A stretch of DNA of 11,213 nt from CAZDBA01 sp964503615. Its GTDB lineage: Bacteria > Planctomycetota > Planctomycetia > Pirellulales > Pirellulaceae. The stretch lies in the NCBI GenBank assembly GCA_964503615.1, contig CAZDBA010000157.1, positions 1-11,213 on the forward strand. The letters run 5' to 3'. Positions 1 through 6,899 of the stretch are shown here, one piece after another. Both the position numbers and the translations under genes were made by a program. Position 1 is the first letter of the stretch, and every line of letters starts with the position of its first letter. The notes below the pieces were generated by a model. It was given only the letters and a program-made list of their open reading frames with translations, was not told the DNA's origin and made no database searches.

Positions 1-108
1 CGAATAGCGCAATAACTGCGATCGCGGAGCATACGCCAGCGGGCAATCTAAGGTCTTAACCCGATTCTCACGGCCCCACGAAAAATCGGTGGGGGTTTAC
101 CACTTTCG

Positions 109-125
109 CATGCAAAACTTGCATG
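109..125. repeat. 7-bp perfect inverted repeat (CATGCAA-aac-TTGCATG)
   Basis: The arms at 109-115 and 119-125 are perfect reverse complements separated by 3 nt. The repeat lies 26 bp upstream of the candidate -35 box of the small gene at 239. The symmetry and short spacer fit a dimeric regulator's operator, but no known consensus is recognised. The stem lacks a T-tract, so it is not a terminator. Confidence 0.35.
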
Positions 126-150
126 TATTGCCAGCCAGCAGCAATCTCCG

Positions 151-177
151 TTGACTCAATCAATGAATGTCTCTAAT
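151..177 (+). promoter_or_regulatory. Candidate sigma70-type promoter for the gene at 239
   Basis: TTGACT at 151-156 matches the -35 consensus at 5 of 6 positions and TCTAAT at 172-177 matches the -10 consensus at 5 of 6. The spacer is 15 nt, shorter than the ideal 17. Transcription would start near 184 and give a leader of about 55 nt before the ATG at 239. An upstream in-frame ATG at 167 falls inside this promoter, which supports the later start. Inferred from sequence match only. Confidence 0.4.
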
Positions 178-238
178 TGCGAGTCTTCGAAAGATGACTT
201 TCCATTCATTTTGCTGTGAATCCACATGGAGACGTTCC

Positions 239-637
239 ATGAATCTGCTTGTATTACTTGTTAGTTGCTGCTTTCCACTCCACGACCCGCCACCTTTTAT
301 GATCGTTGATCATGTCGATTCCATTGAGCTGAATCACTACTATGACAGCTCGGGGAAAGCGGTTCTCAATCAGTTGATTTATTTCGATTGGGCAAATTCC
401 GATCAGTGTTTTCACGCGATCGACTATCGCTTGCAAAAACACCCGACCCGAATTCCCGTTTTCGACTATTCGACGGGAACATACAAATCATGGTTCTATG
501 ACGGGCGGTATATGATCCAAGTGACCTCCGATTCATTCGTAGAAACCTGGACCCAAACCGACCCAGAGTACGTTCAACGAAAGAATCGTTCCAACGACCA
601 AAGACCGGGCTTGGCTACATGGTTCGATTCGAAGTGA
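239..637 (+). CDS. Small uncharacterised protein (132 aa)
   Basis: The function is not recognised. The reading frame is open from an in-frame ATG at 167, but the ATG at 239 is preferred: GGAG at 228-231 sits 7 nt before it and a promoter-like pair overlaps position 167. The protein begins with a short hydrophobic stretch (MNLLVLLVSCC) that could be a minimal signal or lipoprotein leader (LVSC at 7-10), though it has no basic residue before it. A third possible start at Met21 (ATG at 299) would remove this stretch but lacks a ribosome binding site. The body is rich in Asp, Tyr and Trp (for example ELNHYYD at 30-36, FVETWTQTDPE at 100-110) with no catalytic signature. The general look resembles small conserved planctomycete hypothetical proteins, from memory only. 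It converges with the DUF6807 gene across a 169-bp gap. Confidence 0.7.
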   Translation: MNLLVLLVSCCFPLHDPPPFMIVDHVDSIELNHYYDSSGKAVLNQLIYFDWANSDQCFHAIDYRLQKHPTRIPVFDYSTGTYKSWFYDGRYMIQVTSDSFVETWTQTDPEYVQRKNRSNDQRPGLATWFDSK

Positions 638-806
638 ATCAAAACCCAATCCATGGTTCGTAGTGGGATTCGCCAGAATTCCTTTTCCCCCGTTGCTTCT
701 CGGCGCGACACCGGCTGCAATGCGAATTCTTTGGTCGCGAAACAAACAGCGATTTGGTGACAAAGTTGCAAATACAGTTGTTGTTCGGGCTCGGTGATCG
801 CAAACG

Positions 807-1835
807 TTATTCAGTTGGAACTGCGAACGCCTGATACCGTTCTTCTATGTTTGCCGATTCGTGATCACCCTCATGAAGCAACAAGCGATATCGAAACGTG
901 ATCGTTTCGTTTTCGGGCAGCGTGTGATCGCCGGTGCCCTTCTTAGCTCCCGTGAAATCGTGCAATCCAAACGGGTTCGCTGCAACCAAACCGTAATCGC
1001 GCGCGTGCCAAATTGTTGGGTGACGAAGGTTCTCTGGATGGTCGAAAATCGCAAAGCCCACAACATTGCCATCAACCGGCCCCCAATAGTTCACCCATTT
1101 CGCGGCCTTGCCCCAGATCTTTTTGCCTTTGACACCCTCGCTGTTAATCGCTTGGCCAAACACTTTCTTGACTCCCTTTTTAGGAGCCGGGGTAAGTCTT
1201 AGATCGGGATGAGAACGAATCGCGAAAAAGCCTTCTTTACTGTCACGGAACTTCAGGTCGCCCGAGCAGGCATCAAAAACATAAGTAAAATCGATCCAGC
1301 GAGCGTTCTGATCCCAGCCGAAACGCATCGTCGTCTGGACCTTGCAAACCAACGTCCGGTCATCACGCTTTAACCAATTACTGTTAACGACCAAAGTGTC
1401 ATCTGCCTGCTCCAACAATTCAACGCCTGCATGCTGAATGACCCCGCTCCGATTGGTCCAAAAGTCGACATGCTTGTTGACCAATTGACCAATCCAAACC
1501 GATTTATGGTGCGGATGATCATCTTGCTCGCCTTCCACTTCGTCCATGGGAAAATTCCGAGTCATCGGAACTTGTCCAGGTCCGTACAGCGGATACAACA
1601 TCGGTTTGGCCTCATCGGTCACTAAGTACCGTGTGAACAATTCGCCGTCGATCGCGATCTCAAATCCATCATCACACTCTGCAATATGAACTCGCCCAGC
1701 CTCATCGTCAGTATCTTGCGGTTTGACTGTCTGCGGTTTTGGCTGTTGATTTTCCTGCGGGACAACCTGTGCACCGGACGTTGCACCAGCGAAAAACAGG
1801 ATGCCGATTAGCAGAATTACGGATCGCTTATTCAT
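807..1835 (-). CDS. Secreted DUF6807 (PmoA-like) family protein
   Basis: This 342-aa protein opens with a signal peptide (MNKR, hydrophobic residues 6-18, cleavage probably near the AxA-like ATSGAQ at 18-23) and a Pro/Gln-rich linker to about residue 45. The rest resembles the DUF6807 family, often labelled 'methane oxygenase PmoA' although no methane-oxidation role is established. Supporting motifs are KPMLYPLYGPGQ (77-88), the His-rich DHPHHKSVW (106-114), EGFFAIR (201-207), the DHPENLRHPTIWHARDYG block (265-282) and RYRLLLHEG (315-323). Family members are common in planctomycetes beside carbohydrate-related genes and are thought to act outside the cytoplasm; substrate unknown. The frame stays open upstream to 2033 but that part lies inside dinB and lacks a signal peptide, so Met at 1835 is chosen. 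It starts 16 bp after the dinB stop, so the two are probably cotranscribed. Confidence 0.85.
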   Translation of the reverse strand: MNKRSVILLIGILFFAGATSGAQVVPQENQQPKPQTVKPQDTDDEAGRVHIAECDDGFEIAIDGELFTRYLVTDEAKPMLYPLYGPGQVPMTRNFPMDEVEGEQDDHPHHKSVWIGQLVNKHVDFWTNRSGVIQHAGVELLEQADDTLVVNSNWLKRDDRTLVCKVQTTMRFGWDQNARWIDFTYVFDACSGDLKFRDSKEGFFAIRSHPDLRLTPAPKKGVKKVFGQAINSEGVKGKKIWGKAAKWVNYWGPVDGNVVGFAIFDHPENLRHPTIWHARDYGLVAANPFGLHDFTGAKKGTGDHTLPENETITFRYRLLLHEGDHESANIEERYQAFAVPTE

Positions 1836-1851
1836 AAAAACAGAAAACCTT

Positions 1852-3045
1852 TTATTTGTCATCGACTCTTGGATCGCTTTGATAACGGATGCCATGCTCC
1901 AAACTGGATGCGCGCCGAACCGCTTTATTGCCAAATTTTTCTTTGATCGAATCCTGAACGGAATCGAGCCGGTCCGCGCTGGCTCGCTTGTCACCATCAA
2001 ACAACAGACCTTGTTGCTTTTCTTTTCGCACAAGATTGCTAATACCGACTCCCAGCAAGCGAACGGACCGTCCTTCCAATACTAACCGAGCGAAGACCTC
2101 TTCGACAACTCGGGCAAATTCCTGGGTGGATGATGTCGGCTCGGGTAGTGATTGAGCCCGAGTTATCGTTTGAAAATCAGAAAAACGGATCTTCAAATTA
2201 ACCGTTTTGCCACGCACTTCGTGACGGCGTATCCTGCGGGCAACTTGCTCGGTCAACTCCAGTAGCCAAGCCCGCATCGCATCACGATCTTCCAAGTCAT
2301 GCGAAAACGTTGACTCGTGCGAAACTGATTTCGCGATTCGATCGGAAACCACTGGCCGTGAATCGATCCCTCGTGCCAATCGGTAAAAGTGATCGCTGTT
2401 GACTCCAAACAGTCGCTTCATCGATTCGATGCTTTGATTACGCAGTTGGGCAATGGTGTAAACGCCCAATCGTTCAAACTTCTTCAAAGTCTGCTTGCCC
2501 ACGCCCCACACTCGTGAAATCGGCAGCGGATCAAGAAACTCCTGAATCCTGTTTGGATCCACAACCACTTGGCCATCCGGTTTGTTCAAGTCACTGGCAA
2601 GCTTGGCCAAGAATTTATTGGGCGCAACTCCGGCAGAAGCGGTTAAGCCCAACTCCTGTTTGATTGCGCGGCGAATCTGTTCTGCAATCGAGGCGCCGCT
2701 GCCGAACAGTTTCTCGGATCCACCCACATCCAAAAAGGCTTCGTCCAACGACAATGGCTCGACAAGCGACGTGAAGCGAAAAAAAATCTCGCGGATCTGT
2801 TTCGAAACCGCTGCATAGTGTTTCATTCTCGGCCGAACGAAAACCGCATTTGGACATCTGCGTTTGACTTGCACCGCCGGCATCGCGCTAAAGACTCCGT
2901 ACCGCCTCGCTTCGTAACTGGCGGCTGCGACTACTCCACGACCGGTCGGGGAACCGCCTACGACGACGGGCAAACCCGCAAGCTGCGGATTGTCGCGAAT
3001 TTCTACAGACGCATAAAAAGCGTCCATGTCGACGTGGACAATCAT
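1852..3045 (-). CDS. dinB: DNA polymerase IV (Y-family translesion polymerase)
   Basis: At 397 aa this is somewhat longer than E. coli DinB (351 aa). It copies past damaged template bases with low fidelity and no proofreading. Visible hallmarks are VDMDAFYASVE at 5-15, with metal-binding D6 and steric-gate Y11 by alignment to E. coli D8/F13; SLDEAFLDV at 99-107, with catalytic D101 and E102; and GVAPNKFLAKLASDLNKPDG at 139-158. A helix-hairpin-helix-like VWGVGKQTLKKFERLGV follows at 179-195, then the little-finger domain. QGLLF at 345-349 matches the beta-clamp binding motif, followed by about 48 extra residues ending in RYQSDPRVDDK. The ATG at 3045 is preceded by stops within 11 codons and has only a weak ribosome binding site. 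It lies 104 bp after a phosphoesterase gene and 16 bp before the DUF6807 gene. No SOS box was recognised. Confidence 0.96.
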   Translation of the reverse strand: MIVHVDMDAFYASVEIRDNPQLAGLPVVVGGSPTGRGVVAAASYEARRYGVFSAMPAVQVKRRCPNAVFVRPRMKHYAAVSKQIREIFFRFTSLVEPLSLDEAFLDVGGSEKLFGSGASIAEQIRRAIKQELGLTASAGVAPNKFLAKLASDLNKPDGQVVVDPNRIQEFLDPLPISRVWGVGKQTLKKFERLGVYTIAQLRNQSIESMKRLFGVNSDHFYRLARGIDSRPVVSDRIAKSVSHESTFSHDLEDRDAMRAWLLELTEQVARRIRRHEVRGKTVNLKIRFSDFQTITRAQSLPEPTSSTQEFARVVEEVFARLVLEGRSVRLLGVGISNLVRKEKQQGLLFDGDKRASADRLDSVQDSIKEKFGNKAVRRASSLEHGIRYQSDPRVDDK

Positions 3046-3084
3046 GACGTGGCCAAGGTTGAAGAGGAGAACGAACGGCTATCA

Positions 3085-3090
3085 AGTATA
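3085..3090 (-). promoter_or_regulatory. Possible -10 element upstream of dinB
   Basis: On the minus strand this reads TATACT, 5 of 6 matches to the -10 consensus, and would place transcription start about 30 nt before the dinB ATG. No acceptable -35 box lies at 16-18 nt, so this is weak evidence that dinB has its own promoter rather than relying on read-through from the phosphoesterase gene. Confidence 0.22.
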
Positions 3091-3149
3091 GCGGATCTGG
3101 CTGGTCGTCGCGGTCGGCCAACAGCAGGTCTCTAGGTCCAGAAATCAGC

Positions 3150-3896
3150 TTAGCGGCCTTCTGCCAATCGGTGGCCCAGGAAATCGTCCAGCTCGTGAAT
3201 CGCCAGAATTTTTTGGCGTGTGTCTTCCAGTGAGTACTCGACGCGTCGAAAGGTCAATTGCCGCCCATCCATCACGACGTAACAACTCCGTGGATCGTTA
3301 TCGCGAGGCTGACCAACACTGCCCACGTTCACCATCGTTTTCTTGTCAGTCAATTCGTACTCGTAACTGACTTCGGCGGGCGAGTAGAACCGAAACGACT
3401 CGGTAAAAACTCCGGGCACATGAGTGTGGCCCTGGAAACAGTACTTTTGAATAAAGCCAAAAATCCGCTCGATCTTTCGCTGATTGAAAACGTCCTCGGG
3501 AAACACATACTCGTTTAAAGGACTACGAGGTGAACCATGTACGTACATGGTGTCCGCTTCGCGAAAGGTGCGGGGTAGCGAGGCCAGAAAGTCCCATCGC
3601 TCTTGCGCGCCTTCGTAGCTTTTGTCTTCTAATTGTTTTCGCGTCCAAAAAATCGCTTTTTCAGCCCCGGCGCTGAAACCGTCTGGATCGAACAAGGCTC
3701 CGTTGTCATGGTTGCCCAACAAACACATGTCGAACTTGCGGCAGCGGTCGATGCATTCACGTGGATTCGGTCCGTAGCCGATCACGTCGCCCAGGCAATA
3801 GATCCGCTCAATTTCCTGACTCTTGATATCAGCGAGAACAGCGTCTAACGCTTCGAGATTTCCATGAATGTCGCTGATGATTGCGAGCTTTGACAA
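3150..3896 (-). CDS. Calcineurin-like metallophosphoesterase, copy 1
   Basis: A 248-aa cytoplasmic phosphoesterase with the full metal-binding set of the superfamily: SDIHGN (D9, H11), CLGDVIGYGP (D37), LGNHDN (N62, H63), YVHGSPR (H120) and QGHTHVPG (H157, H159), followed by the conserved NVGSVGQPRD (190-199). Members hydrolyse phosphomonoesters or diesters with a di-metal centre; the substrate here cannot be told (phosphoprotein, nucleotide and cyclic dinucleotide are all open). The start is TTG at 3896: an in-frame TAG lies six codons upstream, no ATG or GTG is usable, and GGA sits 6 nt before the TTG. An overlapping ATG just upstream is in another frame. It is a tandem paralogue of the gene at 4038-4796 (well over half of the aligned N-terminal residues identical by eye), and about 140 bp separates them. 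Confidence 0.93.
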   Translation of the reverse strand: MSKLAIISDIHGNLEALDAVLADIKSQEIERIYCLGDVIGYGPNPRECIDRCRKFDMCLLGNHDNGALFDPDGFSAGAEKAIFWTRKQLEDKSYEGAQERWDFLASLPRTFREADTMYVHGSPRSPLNEYVFPEDVFNQRKIERIFGFIQKYCFQGHTHVPGVFTESFRFYSPAEVSYEYELTDKKTMVNVGSVGQPRDNDPRSCYVVMDGRQLTFRRVEYSLEDTRQKILAIHELDDFLGHRLAEGR

Positions 3897-3990
3897 GGTT
3901 GTCCATTTCTACAGATTGCGAACGATTGAGAACCTTGATTAAACGCGATCCGCCCCAATTCGTCCAGTATGCTTGGGGTGGCAAAATTCG

Positions 3991-4008
3991 TTTTTGGCGG
4001 CCCAAAAA
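3991..4008. repeat. Perfect inverted repeat TTTTTGG-CGGC-CCAAAAA
   Basis: Two 7-bp arms (3991-3997 and 4002-4008) flank a 4-nt centre in the gap between the two phosphoesterase genes. The T-run precedes and the A-run follows the stem on both strands, the reverse of a rho-independent terminator. A DNA-binding site or an mRNA hairpin between cotranscribed genes is possible. Confidence 0.35.
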
Positions 4009-4037
4009 TCTGCTGGGGAATGGTGGGGAAGGCAGAA

Positions 4038-4796
4038 CTATCGGCCGGAAAGCAGACGGTCACCCAACATGTTGTCCAGTTCGGGCACGGCATAGATCTT
4101 ACTGCGAGTCGTTTCGATATCGTATTCGACACGATGGTAGTCGAGGGTCAACGCCTCTGAGTCCAGTACGACAAAACAAGCCCGCGGATCTTCGTCCCTG
4201 GGTTGGCCGACACTGCCCACATTGATCATCACTTTCGTCTTGTCGAGATCATAATGATAATCTCGGTCTGGCGGCGAAATGAAACTGCCTGTTTCTGTAA
4301 AGATCCCCGGGATATGCGTGTGACCCTGAAAGCAATATTGCTCAAACCGCTTCATCAAATTTTCCAGACGAGATGGTTCGTAGACGTGTTCAGGAAACAC
4401 GTATTCGTTGGTTGGATCACGCGGCGAGCCGTGAACGAATAGAAACTGTCCTTCGTCCTTGCGCCTAGGAAGTTCGCCCAAAAAGTCCCAACGCCGATTG
4501 CATTGTTGAATGCCACTGCTGTCGTCTTCTAATTGGTCACGAGTCCAGTAGATCGCTCGCAACGCAACGGGGTTAAAGCCTTGTGGGTCGAACACTGCGG
4601 CTTGATCATGGTTACCCAAAATTGTGAGTGTACAATTTTCCATTACCGCGTCCAGACAACGCACCGGATCTGGACCGTAACCGATGATGTCTCCCAAACA
4701 GACAATCTCTTTTACACCCAACTCACCGATCTTACCTAGGACCGCAGAGAGGGCTTCGAAATTCCCATGAATGTCACTAATAATAGCCCGCTTCAA
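4038..4796 (-). CDS. Calcineurin-like metallophosphoesterase, copy 2
   Basis: A 252-aa paralogue of the gene immediately downstream (3150-3896), nearly colinear with it. All superfamily motifs are intact: SDIHGN (D8, H10), CLGDIIGYGP (D36), LGNHDQ (N62, H63), FVHGSPR (H122), QGHTHIPG (H159, H161) and NVGSVGQPRDED. No transmembrane or signal segment is seen, so it should be cytoplasmic. The start is TTG at 4796: an in-frame TAA lies eight codons upstream, there is no ATG or GTG between, and AGG about 9 nt before the TTG can serve as ribosome binding site. The adjacent copy also uses TTG. It is the first gene of the minus-strand run and is divergent from tsaB across 291 bp. Substrate is not inferable; neither copy shows decay. 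Confidence 0.93.
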   Translation of the reverse strand: MKRAIISDIHGNFEALSAVLGKIGELGVKEIVCLGDIIGYGPDPVRCLDAVMENCTLTILGNHDQAAVFDPQGFNPVALRAIYWTRDQLEDDSSGIQQCNRRWDFLGELPRRKDEGQFLFVHGSPRDPTNEYVFPEHVYEPSRLENLMKRFEQYCFQGHTHIPGIFTETGSFISPPDRDYHYDLDKTKVMINVGSVGQPRDEDPRACFVVLDSEALTLDYHRVEYDIETTRSKIYAVPELDNMLGDRLLSGR

Positions 4797-5024
4797 CTGA
4801 CAAACCTTTGGAGATTAAATAGGTAGGATGAACGAGAGAAGATTGAAAATGTGGCTAACGAAATCCGTTCTTTACCACCAACTAGACTAGGTATGCTTTA
4901 ACCCACCAAATTCATTGAATGCCGCTCATGTGAAATTGAGAACGGCCATTGAATTGAGTTGGGCGAGTGGATAGTTTAAAACGCAATTGGTTTGGTTGCA
5001 ACGCTATTGAAACCTACAACAGCC

Positions 5025-5040
5025 ATATCGGAATATCGGA
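5025..5040. repeat. Tandem 8-bp repeat (ATATCGGA x2)
   Basis: Two perfect adjacent copies of ATATCGGA lie 48 bp upstream of the tsaB start in the divergent intergenic region. They could be a tandem regulator site or a chance slippage product. No role is assigned. Confidence 0.3.
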
Positions 5041-5087
5041 CCGCAGATTACGACGCTTGACCAAAAACGTTCCAGCTCAGGTTTTAC

Positions 5088-5843
5088 ATGTTGTTACTTG
5101 CTCTGGATACATCCAGCAAAACAGGCTCAGCCGCCGTTTTTCGCGACCAAACCCTTTTGTCGAGCGAATACGTTGACGGATCGGGAAAGTCTGCCTCACA
5201 GTTAATACCAACGATTATGTCGGTCATTAGGTCGCAAAAGCTCGAAATCTCGCAGATTGACTGTGTGGCGGTCACTACTGGACCCGGCTCGTTCACGGGG
5301 CTGAGAGTTGGGGTCACAGCAGCAAAAGTTCTCGCCTATGCCCTCAAATGCGATGTTATCGGTGTCAATACGCTAACGACCATTGCAGCGCAAGGCTTTG
5401 ATTTTCTGTCCCCCAACAATCAGACGAACTCCGAGCCTTGCCCAGAGGGTGCTGATAAGAAGTCCCCAAAGCCCGAGAATAAACAACTAGTTGCTGCAAT
5501 TGATGCTCAGCGAAACCAATTGTTCGTATCACGTTTCGAAGCAGGACCAACCTGGTCACCCCAACCGATCGGCGAGGTGGAAATCGTCTCGCGCGACGAA
5601 CTTTCGAGCATTGCGCAAGGCGCGGCCGTATTGGGACCCGGGTTGGAACGCTTGTCCGACTCACAGTTGACAGGTTTGGAGGTGTTGGATCGCGCACTTT
5701 GGGACTGTTCGGCCGAGTCCGTTGGGTGGCACGCGAGTGCTTTGCTGGCCGGTGGTGAAAAAGCCGATTTTTGGTCTCTCAAGCCAAACTACTTTCGACC
5801 CAGCTCTGCAGAGGAAAAACGCCTGTTACAGGAAATGGATTAG
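5088..5843 (+). CDS. tsaB: tRNA threonylcarbamoyladenosine biosynthesis protein TsaB
   Basis: TsaB (YeaZ) is the non-catalytic ASKHA-fold partner of TsaD, needed with TsaE and TsaC to make t6A at position 37 of ANN-decoding tRNAs. The 251-aa product has the N-terminal LALDTSS phosphate-loop strand (4-10), the signature GPGSFTGLRVG (65-75), the LVAAIDAQRNQLFVSRF strand region (134-150) and the C-terminal PNYFRPSSAEEKR (233-245), equivalent to the P-x-YLR tail. Residues about 107-132 (SPNNQTNSEPCPEGADKK and following) are a polar, Pro-rich insertion absent from E. coli TsaB. The ATG at 5088 is supported by AGG 6 nt upstream. No TsaD, TsaE or RimI gene is adjacent, so it appears to stand alone. 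Confidence 0.94.
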   Translation: MLLLALDTSSKTGSAAVFRDQTLLSSEYVDGSGKSASQLIPTIMSVIRSQKLEISQIDCVAVTTGPGSFTGLRVGVTAAKVLAYALKCDVIGVNTLTTIAAQGFDFLSPNNQTNSEPCPEGADKKSPKPENKQLVAAIDAQRNQLFVSRFEAGPTWSPQPIGEVEIVSRDELSSIAQGAAVLGPGLERLSDSQLTGLEVLDRALWDCSAESVGWHASALLAGGEKADFWSLKPNYFRPSSAEEKRLLQEMD

Positions 5844-6147
5844 ATCGAACTTCGACTCAATCTTGGTCTTTCTGTCAGGAAATCATCCGACATCTCCCAA
5901 CCTGGTTTCTGCCAATTTTGCATATTTGTGTGCCTTTTCGCGATTCAGCTCATAACCTAAGACCGTTTGTTACCTCGTCTGATACTTTTGGTGCAACTGA
6001 AACGCTTAATAATTCCCGGATTTCGAGAACCACGCAATCGTATAATTCGTTTGGATTTGCGGTGAAAAACGAAAACGAACCCTCCGTCCGATTTGGGCTC
6101 TGTTTAGAGAAGAATCCTTCTGATTGCCAACTCTGGCATACCATTTG

Positions 6148-6163
6148 CAAACTCATGAGTTTG
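6148..6163. repeat. 16-bp perfect palindrome CAAACTCATGAGTTTG
   Basis: The sequence is its own reverse complement over 16 bp with no spacer, about 136 bp upstream of the YqgE start. As DNA it has the form of a dimer binding site. As RNA it would give a 6-bp stem with a CAUG loop. The six-T run at 6175-6180 begins 11 nt after the stem, too far for a standard intrinsic terminator. Confidence 0.45.
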
Positions 6164-6268
6164 TTCCAAGGCAGTTTTTTGTTCAGTTGCGGATACTTGG
6201 AAAATAACCTGAGGATCCGCTTTGAAATTGCGAATGATACATGCGAAGTGGCTTAGCAATAACCTGCC

Positions 6269-6275
6269 TATATAA
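6269..6275 (+). promoter_or_regulatory. AT-rich possible -10 element before the YqgE gene
   Basis: TATATAA lies 24 nt before the GTG start and could be a -10 box giving a leader of roughly 18 nt. No recognisable -35 box is present at 15-18 nt, so the call is tentative. Confidence 0.22.
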
Positions 6276-6299
6276 ACGTTCCGAAAGTGAGGCTCAATC

Positions 6300-6899
6300 G
6301 TGAACAATCGAATCTTTGGTAACTCTAACGGCTTGGTTCCGGCAGAAAAGTTAAAAGGCAAACTCTTGGTGGCTACCGAGTCGATGATGGGGACCGGATT
6401 TGCAAAGGCGGTTGTTTTGTTGCTGCAAGACAATCGGGAAGGCTCGTTCGGCGTGATTTTGAATCGTCCGGCAAACGAGCAAATCAAACAACGGTGGCGA
6501 CAAATGTCAGGCAGCCCCGAACATGTGACGACCCAACTGGTCGAAGGTGGGCCCGTCGGCGGTCCCGTCTTTGCCATCCACAGATTTCAATCGCTTGGAG
6601 AAATGGAACTACCTGGCGAGATATTCCTCTCCTCGAATACCGAAACCATTCAGCAACTGTTTGACCAAAGCCCAGAGAACTATCGGATTTTTTTGGGAAT
6701 AGCGGGCTGGAAACCGAATCAATTGCATAGTGAGATTCAAAAGGGTTACTGGCATGTGGTCGAAAGCGATCCCGAAGATATCTTCGATGACACGCAGTGG
6801 CTCTGGGAACGTTCCATGTTCCGTTATGGCGATCAACTTCTTTGTGATTTGCTCGACATTAACGTCCATGAACTTCCATTGGATCCCGCACTGAATTAA
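6300..6899 (+). CDS. yqgE: YqgE/AlgH family protein (UPF0301, DUF179)
   Basis: A 199-aa protein of a widespread bacterial family whose biochemical role is unsettled; AlgH was named for an effect on alginate expression in Pseudomonas. Family hallmarks are LKGKLLVATESM (18-29), the buried core GSFGVILNRPAN (48-59), EGGPVGGPVFAIH (82-94), the IAGWKPNQLHSEI segment (134-146, matching GYAGW-x-x-x-QLE-x-E) and WHVVESDPEDIF (151-162). The start is GTG at 6300, supported by GAGG at 6289-6292 with 7-nt spacing; the conserved domain begins a few residues later. The length is close to the usual 185-200 aa. It is followed at 138 bp by a lipoprotein gene with its own promoter, so cotranscription is not required. 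No signal peptide or membrane segment is visible. Confidence 0.92.
   Translation: MNNRIFGNSNGLVPAEKLKGKLLVATESMMGTGFAKAVVLLLQDNREGSFGVILNRPANEQIKQRWRQMSGSPEHVTTQLVEGGPVGGPVFAIHRFQSLGEMELPGEIFLSSNTETIQQLFDQSPENYRIFLGIAGWKPNQLHSEIQKGYWHVVESDPEDIFDDTQWLWERSMFRYGDQLLCDLLDINVHELPLDPALN

Larger units (their letters stand above)
5844..6299. other. 456-bp gene-free region between tsaB and the YqgE gene
   Basis: No convincing gene is seen on either strand. A frame of 161 codons on the plus strand (5771-6256) begins inside tsaB out of frame, and its translation is Ser/Phe/Arg-rich without family resemblance. Two minus-strand frames also overlap it. It contains a small hairpin (TGCCA-ACTC-TGGCA, 6125-6138), a 16-bp perfect palindrome at 6148-6163, a T-run at 6175-6180 and an AT-rich TATATAA at 6269-6275 close to the next gene. 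It probably holds the 3' end of the tsaB transcript and the yqgE promoter. Confidence 0.5.

Noticed and set aside
3..59. Possible C-terminal tail of an upstream plus-strand gene ending TAA at 57-59
   Set aside because: Only 18 open codons, which is common by chance, and no recognisable motif. A minus-strand frame is also open here.
74..98. Hairpin CCCCAC / GTGGGG followed by GTTT as a terminator
   Set aside because: The stem is 6 bp and the T-run is only three bases, with no identified upstream gene to terminate.
861..1202. 113-codon plus-strand frame
   Set aside because: Antisense to the DUF6807 gene; a mirror-frame artefact.
1836..2033. N-terminal extension of the DUF6807 gene
   Set aside because: This part lies inside dinB in another frame. 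The signal peptide and the conserved domain begin at 1835.
3046..3110. SOS (LexA) box upstream of dinB
   Set aside because: GAACGAAC is present but it is a direct repeat, not a palindromic LexA site of any known type.
5771..6256. 161-codon plus-strand frame after tsaB
   Set aside because: It starts inside tsaB in a different frame, has no clear ribosome binding site, and its product lacks recognisable motifs. The base composition looks non-coding.
6104..6577. Minus-strand frame of 157 codons over the YqgE gene
   Set aside because: It is mostly antisense to the well-supported YqgE protein and has no family features.
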